NCBI GenBank assembly: GCA_036583965.1
Contig: JAZBQD010000001.1
Coordinates: 20,566,941 to 20,630,940, forward strand
From: Prunella strophiata
Lineage: Eukaryota; Chordata; Aves; Passeriformes; Prunellidae
Direction: 5' to 3'
DNA length: 64,000 nt
The notes beneath the pieces are model-generated. The model was given only the letters and a program-made list of their open reading frames with translations. It ran no database searches and was not told where the DNA came from. Positions 45,801 through 57,800 of this stretch are shown one piece after another. The stretch's first letter is position 1. The number at the start of each line of letters is the position of its first letter. Both the position numbers and the translations under genes were made by a program.

Positions 45801-48800
45801 AATTCTTAAGTTGCTTTTTTGTGTAGAAAGACCTTTCTAAATAGAGAATACAAATGCTGCCAGAGACTTTATCACTTCCATGATTTCAGTGTTGAATTTG
45901 TTTTGCATGTTCAAAATTGTCCGTTTTGTGAGGCTCTTTTTTTTGGGCAAGTAAAATGTAAATCTGTTTATTAAATAATGTACAGATATGCCCGAATTCC
46001 TGTGGGCCAGATATTCTGCATCTAATCCATGACCACTTCTGGATGCAGTGCTGTATTTCCAGTTAATGATCCAAGAAATAAACTTTTTTTTTTTTAATTG
46101 TCCAGATAGTGACTGGTATTGACTGACTGTCCTGCCAAACTGAGACATCCCTTGTTACCATCACTTCAGCCAACTCTCCTTCTGCTTTTGCTGCCTGTTA
46201 GGTGCTGGGTCAGACACCTCAGCAGTTTGCAAGGAAGCACAGCACAAGCAGCAAATACAACCACAATCTAATAAAAATATGTTAGTCTGTAATCCTGAAT
46301 GCAGCTACAAGTGCTTTAGAAATGTTCTTTAGAAATTGTCCTTACAAATCAGTGTTTTAAGACATTCTCATGTGTGGTTCAGGAATTCACTTGGCCTGTT
46401 CCCTTGTTCTTAAAAGAAATTCAGGCATGGTTTTGTGCCTTAAAGAAAACTCTTGCAGTAGAGGTGCAGCTCTGTGGTGTCTGGTTCAGTTGCATGCAGG
46501 GAGTTGCAGAATTGATTGCAAGCTTTAATGTCTTTTTTCCTGTAAGAACTGGAAGGTAGGGGACTAGTGACTGCAGAGCCATGTGCTGTTTGCTGTCACC
46601 CTAAGTCACTGGTCTGTCCTGGAGGTGACACTTGTGCTGCAGAGGGGCAGAAGGTGAGGTTTGGGCTGGGTTTTTCCTTGGAAGCCAGTGCTTTGCTATA
46701 AGCAGGATCCTCAGGTGCCTCTTTGCCCTCCCTGAAGCCTTAGGGTTACCCAGGGCAGCTGTGGAAGTGTCCCAAGGCCAGGTTGGAGCAGCCTGGGACA
46801 GGGGAAGGTGTCCCTGCCCATGCAGGGGTGGCACTGGGTAGGGCTTTGGGGTTCCTTCCAGCCCAAACCAGGCTGGGATTCCATCATTATACTTTGATGA
46901 AATATGGAGCTTTGGTAAGATGTAGCTTGTGAATGGTAAAGAGTTTGAATAAGCAGCAAATATCAATTGCACAGTTGTAAGTGGGAATGCACAACAAAGC
47001 AATTTGAGTAGTGGGAATACAGGAATTAGTGCAAGTCTCCCTGTGTGAGCAGTGGGAGCCACTGGATTGGTCCCTGCAGTCGGGCAGACTGCATACAGAG
47101 GAAAAAACCTAATGAAAAATGACAAAACCCACTAATTTTTTTAAAGGATAGGAAGGTGTGAAAGCTTCAACTGAAAGAAAAATTTGATTTTCTTATCATG
47201 CTAAGACTTTTATGAACTCCTGATAAAACTACACCCAAAACCATCACAATGAGCTACTTAGAAAAAACTAACAATAGCATGAATTAATTAAGTGCACTTC
47301 TAGTAGGAGAAGGCTTATTGGAATTAGTCTTCCAAAGGTTAAAAAATAATACCGAGGCAGTAGATTTGCACAAAGAGTACTGGATTATGTCACGAATCTG
47401 AGAAACAGCCTCCAGAATTTCTCATGGCTTGTAGGGAAGGCAGGGCAAGCTCTGCAGGCAGGAAAGGAGCACAGGTGTGTAGCTGAGCTCTGGCTTTGCT
47501 GCCCCTTTCCGTGCCATGCTGCTCTGGCTTTCCCTGCCCTGACACAGTGCACACAGCTCTGTGCACCCCAGACTCAAATCAGCTTTCCTGGGGTGTCAGT
47601 CCAGAGCACTCCCAGCGTCAGGGCACAGTCTGGTTCCACTGATGGGAAAACAGCCTGAGCTGCACGAGGGAATGGCACTCACGGAGCTCTGGGGTGCTGT
47701 GCCATCCCTGGGGGTGCTGGCAGCCCCTGGAGCAGGGTGCTGCTGCTCTCTGTCTGTCTGTCTGTCTGTCCATGCTGTGTCCAGCGCTCCCGGCAGAGCA
47801 GCCTGCGCGCTCCTCCAGGAGCCAAGTGGCTCGGCTCCAGGCATCCAGGACACCCAGGAGCTGGCAGGCTTTCCCACACAACTCCAAACAAGATGTTTGG
47901 AGTCTGCTATGGCCTGTCAGCAGCAGCACTGACCTCAAAGAGCTTCCGGGGCTGCCCTGCTCATGCTCTACCTTAGATCTGTTCAAGGATTTCAATTAGT
48001 CCAAAAGCAAAGTTATTTTGGACTAGGTTAAACCCTGCCAGGTGCCTAAGAGCAGTTCAAGCCAATTTCACAAGTGATTTGAGTATTAGGGCATTAAAAA
48101 ATGGTTAGACCTTACAGATATTTTAGGTTGGCAGAGTGTTTAGCAGTGTAAGCTGAGAGAAGCTTGGTCTGAGCAAAACTATACCCCTTTGGCTTATTCT
48201 TGTGATTTCTGGTACACCTCACTCCTGTGGTAGCTCTTCAGAGAAATCCTGAAAGTGCAAACAGTACAAATTGAGTATATAGGGAGGCATATTCTGAAAA
48301 ATAGGGTGATTTGAGTAACTTGGATGTGTATGTATATTGTCAGGTGGTTATTGGCAGCTGTAAAGTTTGGCTCATGCTTCAGTACAATTGTGATTTCTAT
48401 CAGCTGTTAGGAAACAGCACTTTAGGAGCACTGACAGCAAGAGCAGTCAGTCCCTCCCCACTGCAGGGTGGCCCTCTCTGTTCCACTGGCTGTCCTGGCA
48501 GCTGTAGGGGACAGCCCTCCTTCACCTGGAAGCAAGTCAGTGACATGGACAGGGAGCAGGCAGAGGCTGAGGGGCAGAAGTGGGTCAGAGTCCTGCAGTG
48601 GCTGCAATGGCAGCTCTGCCTGCCTGCCCAGCACGAGGAGAGTGGAGCAGGGTGCTGCCAGCAGCTCCTGGTGTGGTACCTGCAGCCATCCCAGCTGGAG
48701 AGCTGTCTGACTTCCCACCCTGCTTCCCTCTGCCCACCCCAGAACCTTCAGTGCAGCTGCATGTCCACGGGAGTGTTTGGGGAGTGCAAGTTACTGCAGA

Positions 48801-51800
48801 TCAGTGACAAGCAGTTCTGAGGCCCTGTGTGTCTGGAACTTGTTAAGCTCCAATAGGATTTTGGTTTTTAAACAGTTTTTTCTATTATTTGCTCTTTAGC
48901 AGGTGCTGGTCTCTAAATTGCTTCATTTTCTTTGATAATCTCTTCCCTCTAAAGAGGCTCTCTGTTTTTCTGACTGATCTTATTTGCTGCCATTATATTT
49001 TTCATTTGAGGAGTCTTTCCTGAGCTGCTCTGAAGCAATGGCTCCTTGCTGTTCTCCCTGCCCACGTTTGTCACCTGTGGTCCCTCAGAAGGGTCTGTTG
49101 TCCCTGTCTGCTGCAAAGAGAGCTGTGTTCCTTCTGATGTCATGTCACAGAGTTCAGCACAGCATTCCAGGGAGATGCCAGTGTCTGCTCTCTGAGTTGA
49201 TGTAGGAGCACATAACCTGCATTGATCCCTTGTGCACTCTCTGCTTGCTTCCCATCTGCTGTGGGAGACCACACAGTGCCTCCCCCAGCTTTGTCCAGCC
49301 ACAGGATAACTGCAGCTCTGTAGGATAACAGTGTTGGAGGGACAGGTGTGTCACCTCTGAGCCTGATGACAGCCACAGGAATATTCCCTCTGCTCAGCTC
49401 TCACTGGCCATCTCCCTGACAGTCCATGCCAGCCATTGGCTTGCAGGCCAATCCAGCCTTTTCCTCTCAAAGCAGGAGCCTCTGCAGAGGTTTTCCTGGG
49501 CCCTGCAGAAGTTCCTGCTTTGCTCCCAGGATGGGTCATGGGAAATGGGGCTGTGCATTCAGACTCCTCTCCAGGGAGCAGGACAGGAGCCAGGTTTGCA
49601 GGCAGGCATTGTTCAGGATGGGTGCTGAAGTGGTACGTTGTCCATTAAATACTTGGAAAATTCTAAGTTAGAATGCCCTGGAAGCTGGAGCAGCCTCCTT
49701 TTTAGGTGCTGTTAGACAGCTGTGAGTGTTTGGTTCCTTTTCACTATGTGTCTGAGGAGTGGGTTTGTGACAAAGGCTCTGAGCAGCTCAGGAGGATGAG
49801 AGGCAATGGTGCTGACCATGTCTCATTAGTGTTGGTCCTGAATGCAAGCTGCAGCTGCAAATTCCTTCTCTCCTGGGTGAGCCATCAGGTAATTCCACGT
49901 TTTCAGGTTTGGGTTTTAACCAGAGCAGCAGTGCACAGCCAGCTTAGAGAGGAAAAGTTCACAGGAGCTAATTTTAGGCACCTGATGTAGATGTTGTGGA
50001 TCTCTTTGCATTCTCCATTACCTCAGCTGAGAGCCCAGGCGTTGATACCGGTGTCAGAAATACCCGGGCTGAATCCTGGGGGGATTAAGTTAGTTTGCAG
50101 GTATAAGCTTGCTGTCATCTCCAAATCCTAACCAAAGCTGCCCCCTGCCACCCCAGCTCCCTTCACTTCCAGCAGAACTTGCCCAGGAGGCTCTGGAGGC
50201 TGTAAACTTCCCAGGATTCTGGCAGCAGTTGTCTGTAGGGAGATTCACTCTTAGCAGAGATGGTGAGAGCACTCAAACTGAGCTTTGATACATCTGTCAG
50301 GGTTTACAGGGCTGTCCTGAGGCACCACATTGCTATAGAGCTGGATTTGTGGCCTCTGCTGTGTTGGGATGGTGTTTCCTACCCATGGAAGTGATCAGTG
50401 CTCTTAAATATGGGGGTACTACAGGATCACAGTGCAGTTGCCAGCAATCCTTTTAATACACCAGCTGTGAAAACAGCTCAGAGTTTCTCCTCTGGATGCA
50501 GTGTAACCAAGTGGAACTCATTTCCAGAAGTGAGGCTAAACGTGAATTTTTCTTGTCTGGAAAGAAATATTGCCAGCCTTGTATGTTACTGTGAAGTCCC
50601 AGGGATTGCTGCCCTGCCTGGTTTCAGGAGGAGCATTTACATGGATGCAGAGCAAGTCCCAGCCCCACAGGAGCAGAGCTGGAGGGACAGCTGTGGACAA
50701 ACCTCTGTTTCTAGAAAAGCAGTACCTGAGAAGAGAGCCTTGTGCTGATGTCCATGAGCAAACACCACTCTGGTTTGGCTTTGCTCACCCTTCCCCACAT
50801 TGCACTGGGAGTCACTCTGCTGGCATGGAGAAGAGGCTGAAGGAAGGCAGGGGGATAAGACTGGTGCTTGTATACTGAGAAGCAGTTATGATATCTGATA
50901 AAGAAGCTTAGAAATCTCAGAGTTAATGCAATGATGAGGAGCCTGCAGAGGTTTGCTTTGTTCTTTCCTAAAAGTTCTAAGCTGACTTGGAAGTGAAGAG
51001 CAAATGTAGGTGGGTGAAGTGTTGAGCAGAACAGGGATGGTTTGGAATTCATTCTGTGCTTTACTTGGAGTCTTGGAATATTTTTTTTATTTCACCTGCT
51101 TTGAGATGGTAGAGTGCTGAGGATAGTGGGTGGAATGATTTGGGGGATTGATCTGCTTCAATTAAACACGCCTATAGGGAAAACTTTATAATTCATACAT
51201 TTATGGATAAAACAAGTACAGTGCTATTAAAACAGGTATTTGCTCATATTCCAAATTTTGTAACTTAGAAAATATTTGAAGGCAGCTTCTCTATTTTTGT
51301 CCTTCTGTGCCCCCCCAGTTCCCTGTTCCCTAGAGCATGTTGGTGACAGACTATTTCAGTGCATCTTCTTTCCCCTCCTCTCCCTGCATTTCTCATTTCA
51401 AGCCATGGAATTTGGGTAGTGTCTATGTTTTGGTGTGTTTCCACCCAAGATTCTGTTTGTCTGGATAGCACTGCTGGGGAATAATGGCTGTGTCAGCAGC
51501 TGGTTTGGGCAATTTTGGGAAACAAAAATGACACACAGATTATTTTGAGCAAATAATTGTGTGAATATTCCAGTAGAAAATGGGAGAAGCTAATAATAAC
51601 TTTTTCCCTTTCTAAAACAAAATGGGAAAGTAGCTTTTGTGACTTGGAAGGAATTGTATGTGCTAAGGAGGCATTTATTCCTGCTGTTATTCCTGAGTCT
51701 CCAAGAGTAAAAGGGATCCTTGCTAGAAGGGCTTGCAGGTGGTGGTGGTAGTGGAATATTAGTTTTGCTACTAATAAACTTTCATAACTCAAGGGCTTAT

Positions 51801-54800
51801 TCCTGTCTGAGTACTGAAAATGTCATAAAATTCTCAGTGAAGTCACTTCACTGATTGCTTACCTTCTCAGTTTGTTTCTTTTTCCTTGGTTTCCTGCTTC
51901 TCCAGGGTGTCTTCTAAAATCCCTGTGTATAATTAATAATAACTGATAATTGATTAGTAATTCCCTTTAAAGAAAGGTGGCTATAAAACTGGATGTGTCC
52001 AAAAGCTGGTTAGTCATGTGATATTGAAGGCTGGCATAAATCTGTAGAAAGATTATATTTAGTCATTTATTTAGTTGTTCTAAATATTTTTTTTTAATCC
52101 AAGAAGGTAAATTATTATCTCTCCATACTAGGAAAAACTTTTAAGGGCATCATTGATTAAAGATGAAAAATGAATTTATATTGAGAAAACTGGTTTGTGT
52201 TTCTAATCACCTTCCTCGTGAGAGTGGGGCATTATTGAAAGGAATTCCAAAGATAGCACATCAAGATCAATACAGGAAAGGAGTTTCCAGGGAGTATCCA
52301 ATTGCACACTCTGGAACTAATTGATATGATACACTTCAAACCTCAGAATTTTGCTATCTGCATCATAAATGCAATATTTGATGTGAGCAGCCCAGCAGGA
52401 GCAGTGTTTGCTGAGTGCTTTGTCAGGTTTGTTACCATCTGCCCCAGCCTCGGGACAGACATTTCCAGCTCCTTATCTCAGCCTCCCCTTGGCTGGGGTT
52501 GTTCAGTGGCAATTATTTCTTTATTGCCACCTCCCAGAGGGACTGGGGCTGCACTGGGGGATAGGCACTGGCCTCTCTGCAGGCCCCAGGGCACTGCAGG
52601 TCCTGAGGGCTTTTCCTCTGCTCTCCTGCTTCCATGTGTCCTCGCTGGTGCTTCTGCAGGGAGCTGGTTCAGGAAGCTCAGCTGAAAAATTTTGTTTCCA
52701 TTTTCCCCCTGTGGCCGAGCAGAGCTGCCTGTTGCAGGCTCCTGAAGTTACCAATTCCCTGGGTGCTTGGCTTGGGAAAGGCAGGTGTGCCTCAGGCTCA
52801 CCTGGATCAGGGCACTCTGCAGGTGGGAGCAGCACACCTGGTGGGGCAGGGGTGTCCCCATGGGCACTGCCCAGGGGCAGCACACACACCTTGGGCAGCT
52901 CAGGGCAGGGATAGCCCCATGGGCACTGCAGTGTAATTGTCCTCAGGCAGCACACACACCTTGGGCAGCTCAGGGCAGCTCAGGGCACAGGTTTCCCCAT
53001 GGACACTGCAGTGTTACTGCCCAGGGGCAGCACACACACCTTGGGTTCCTAGGTGTGTGCCTCTGGTGCCAGTGTGCCTGTGGTGACTAAAGGCCTGCAC
53101 TGAAGAATGAGTAAGTGTTTTAGCTTCTCAGTAAAAGTGTGTCAGGTTTTGAAACATGGCTGCATTTGGGGATGTAAATGAAGAATTTTGCCATTGCCTT
53201 AATAAGAGTTGTAATGCTTTTTTTGTGCTCAAGTCTTGGAACTCCTTGATTTGCTTTCCACATTACAGTGCTGGTTTATTTCTGTTCTCTTTACAGCTGA
53301 TATAATTTCAACAGTTGAATTTAATTACACTGGTGATCTTCTTGCAACAGGAGACAAAGGTGGCAGAGTGGTTATATTTCAAAGGGAACAAGAGGTCAGT
53401 GACTCAAAAAACAAAAGTGTTGTTACTACACTGTTCTTGTGTTGCACAGTTTCACTTCATCTGTTCATGCCCTGAGGTTTAAATGGAGAGTTTTCTCAGA
53501 AAACCCCAAGTTAGCCAAGTTTCAAAGTATCTGCCCTGTGCTTTACTTGGTAAGTTGGTCTTGTGAGGGTTCCCCTCCCTCCTTCCACAAAAAAGGTCCC
53601 CAAAATCCAGGTGAGCTCTTTATATGTACCTGGTGTCCTCAGTGTTGCTTTGCAGAATTTGGACTTTCTCCTGAATTTTTCCACTGGGTCAGGCTGATGT
53701 GAGATAAATCACAATGCTTTGGGAGGGAATGTAAAAAAAGTTCAGGAAATAAGCTGCAAGGACTGCAGGATAAGGTAGTTAAAAATCTAGTTGAGGATTT
53801 AAAACCAGTGGGAACAGCCACTTCTCCAGAAACACTTGAGTGTTTCCTGTCAAGAGGGTGGGAGCACTGTCCCTCCTGTACTTGCACAGCTCCTCTTCAT
53901 GAGTTCAGCTGTGTGACAGTGCTGTAATAGTCCCTGTGTATTCATCCTGAGCCACATCCCTGAGTTGGGATATCCTGAGCAGCAGTGGGGATAGGGAAAC
54001 ATCCACCAAGTGCTGAAAAGCAATTGTCATGTCTGGGGAGGAATCTGGGGTTATGTTCTTTAAAAAGTCAGTATTCCACAGGGCAGTTCTCACCAAAGAG
54101 TCTGCATATCCTGTCCTTGGAGGAGTTAAGGGGAATTTGAGGGTTTGAGCATTCTCCTGGGTCAGAAATACCAGAATTTCCCTGGAATCATGGAATTTTA
54201 ATTCATTCCTGGATCATGGAATTTTAATTCAACTTGTCTGTACATGAATATCACGGATCTTTGGGTGCTGTGGGATTTCTGCAGCAGAGCCCCTCTGCTG
54301 TCCTTGTGGGGCTCAGATGGGGCTCTGTTAATGCACACCTGGCCAGTATTTTGCATTTCTCCTCACTGGCCCTGTCCCACAGGTGCCTCTCTGGTGGTGC
54401 TGGGAGGCTCTGGAGCAGGGAGGTGCCAGCACAGCTGAAATGTTACCTGGCTGCATCCACACGACTCCAGGCTCATTCATCATTTACTCAGGGTGCCAGA
54501 GATAAGGCAGAAGTGCCTCAGGAGCATCCCTGAATGTGTCAGGATCCTGGACTTGCCTGACATGGAGGGGCATTATTATGGGTTGGCTCTCAGTTGTTCC
54601 ATAAGGCAAAACCTGCCTGTCACAGCACTTCCTTGGAGAGGGGAAAAGCAAACCCCAGGTCAGACTGTTCACACAGGAGTGTTCAGCTGTCTCCTTGGGA
54701 ACACATGGAAACTGAGGGAAGAGTTGGGAATGAGGGACATTTCTTTTGTCATGTGCAAAACTGCAAGAAAGAATCTATAATAAGTGTATAATGCTGGAAC

Positions 54801-57800
54801 CTTAAAATAATAAGCATATTTTTTTACCCAGTGTGGATTTAAGGCTGGTTTAGCTAGGTCAGTGACAGCTTAGAGTGGTTATACAGTTCCCCAGACACTT
54901 GGATTTGGGAAAGCACCCTGGAATGCTCTGCATCATGCCCTGGGCTCATAGGATTTGACTTCACTTGCAAGCAGCAATTACTCCAGCCAAATGTGTGAGT
55001 AGAGAGGGAAAGCACCAGTGCCAAGGCAGCTCACTCTGAGTGCAGGGAACTTCTGCATGGGGTCAGGTGAGAGGAACCTGCCCAAAATTCTTACAAGGCA
55101 ATGACGTGTAGGGAGTAAAATCATGTGAAGTCTGAGAGTTCAGTGAGAGTGTGGAAACTCCACAGCCTTGAGACACTGCAGGGCAAACTGCACCCCTGGG
55201 GCTGTTGTGCAGCACAAACCACTGACACCAGCTTACTCAGAAAGCCTGATAACAAGTTGCCTCAAATCTGATAATGCATATCTGGGGAACCTTGGGACTT
55301 TGCTCTCTGTTCCTTGCTCCCACACCCACCACATGAGAAAGCAAAGCCTGAAGGGTGCACAGGTATTTATACATAAACCTACATTTCTAAAGAGGAAGGC
55401 TGTGTGCACTGTATTGATGCTAAACTGGGTACAGTATCACTGACTGAAGATTCAAAATTCAAGAGCTGTTGTAAAAGCTGATGTTCTGATTGACAGTTTC
55501 TAGTGATTGTTTTGTGTGGGCCATTTCTGAGGGACCCAGTGCCACCAGCCTCAAGAAATGCTCTTTTTCTTCCAGACTAAAAGCCGTCCTCTCTCTCGGG
55601 GAGAATACAATGTTTACAGTACCTTCCAGAGTCATGAGCCTGAGTTTGACTACTTGAAAAGTCTAGAAATTGAGGAAAAAATTAATAAAATTAGGTGGTT
55701 ACCACAACAGAATGCTGCTCACTTCCTGCTGTCTACAAATGGTAAGGGCCCTTTCTTTTGCACAAAGAACTTTGTCTTTGGAATATTGTCTCACCTGTCA
55801 TACACATGGGGGGTTTTTTCTGACATATTTTGGGGTTGCTTTAATGTCTTCTCTAATTACATGCAAAATGTGTCTTGATTGTAATGTTGGCTGTGTGAAT
55901 ATTGGGTCTGTTTAGTTTTGGTGCATCATGGAGCATCTGTAAATGAAATTGTAGAACTGGGTTAGTGGGAACAATTAGACCCATGTCTTAAAGGTATATT
56001 CCAACCTAAACTATTCTGTGGAAAAAACTTGCTCTTATTATCAGAGGAATACATTATTCCTAACAGTTTGGATCACTTTGTGAGGTCATGGTGAAATTCC
56101 TAAAAGCAGCAGTGACTTCTGTCTGCTGGTCTGTGCAATTAAAATAGATTCCTCTGATAGAAGTCTTAATAAAGCATTCTTATAAACTGTGTCATCTGAA
56201 ATGCTCTGCAGGAGTTTGGGGAGGAGGGGTTTGGCTCCAGTTAGCCAAGGATCTCACCATTGGGTGAGACAAGTGTGCACTCACTGCCTGCACTTGGAGC
56301 ACTTCCCTGGTAACACCTGGCAAGTGCATTCCTTTGGAGCCCCAAACACTGGGGCAAATCCTGATCTCTGCCTCTGGCTGGCTCTGAGCAGGTCCCTGGG
56401 ACAAGCCTGCTTTCCTTCAGGACAGTTAGTACAAAGGGTTCTTGTGTTTGTTAGGTTTGGTTCCTAGCAGTGGTCTGCTAATGTCATTCAGCTAATCATC
56501 CAGGGCTTAGTGGGGAATTTGGGTAATTGGGGTGTGAAACTCTCCCCAGGCAGTGGCATCTGGGTGAGTGGGAGGCACAGGCCTTACTGCTCAGGCACAA
56601 ATTGGGATCTTATCCAAAGTGCACCTGAGGTTGTGGGTAAAGAACTCCATCAGGGTCCTTCTGCTGCAGGCAGTGGAAACACAGACAGGTCACTCATGTC
56701 CACTCTGCTGAGTCCATGTTTAGTGATTTGATTTTGTATTCAATCATTCTCAAGCATGTGAATTTTTTGGTTTTAGATAAAACTATTAAACTATGGAAAA
56801 TAAGTGAGAGGGATAAACGAGCCGAAGGTTATAATTTAAAAGATGAAGATGGAAGACTTAGGGATCCTTGCCGAGTCACAGAACTACGGGTACGTCTCTG
56901 CTCTTTGTGTATCTCTCTGCATGCTCTTCTCTGTCTTTGTGCTACCAAACTGAAATGTGCAAATCAGAAATGGTGTTTGGGTCATGCTCACTGAAAACCT
57001 GCAGAAAAAAATGGAGACACTTCATGTTCTTATTATAAAAACTATAAAAAAATAAGTTCCTCTGGAAAGCTTGAGGAAAACTTTCATCATTATAATACTG
57101 TATTTCTAAGAGGATGACTCAAAAACTGGAATAGGGTATTCTGTGCCTGAATAAAGGTGTATTTGTTAGAGCAAGTTCCAAGGATTTGGATAACCTAACG
57201 TGCAGTGGAATAGTCTTGGACATCATGCTGTAGTGGTAGGGTCAGTGCTCCAAACTTGGGATCACTTGGAGCAGGAGCCCAAGAAATGAAAGGTGAGGTT
57301 GGGGTTTTTCCTGGGGTTCCATGTTGTTCCACCATCAGCAGGAGCAGAACTGAGGCTCTCACTGCTCTCAAAGCCCCCCCTCCATTGTAGGGACTTCAGC
57401 TGGAGGCATTTCTTGGGGGTTTGTCTTGCTTTTGCCAAAGCTGAACGCTGAACAGAAGCTTTGGGTGTACAAAATGCTTTGGGAAAGGATAGCCACTGCC
57501 CTGTGTGTGCCAGCCAGGGTTGGATTGAGAGCAGCTAAGCCAAGGACATCCCTTAGGATCCAGTGGTAGAAGGGGGTCCTGGTGGGTATTTGGGCTTCTG
57601 CAGCCTTGCCCTGCTGGAGCATTGGAGGGGCACTTGGGAGCTCCTTAAGGCACTGTCCTACACAGGGGGAGCAGCAGCAGGAACCTCTCCAGTCAGTCCC
57701 CTGCACTTGCTGCTGCTCTGGGCTGCAGCCCTTGCAGGCACTGCAGCCTGGGAGAAGGGCAGATGGATGAACCAAATCTGAGCAAGAGCTGGCTGGAGGA

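Larger units (their letters stand above)
43176..53296 (+). other. PPP2R2D: Intron 2 (10.1 kb)
   Basis: Longest intron in view. It holds a long antisense CR1 (43,335-43,805), a sense CR1 tail (46,735-46,890), a TCTG microsatellite (47,748-47,773) and a three-copy ~70-bp repeat (52,850-53,050). The rest is unique, moderately AT-rich sequence with no nested gene that I can recognise on either strand. Confidence 0.8.
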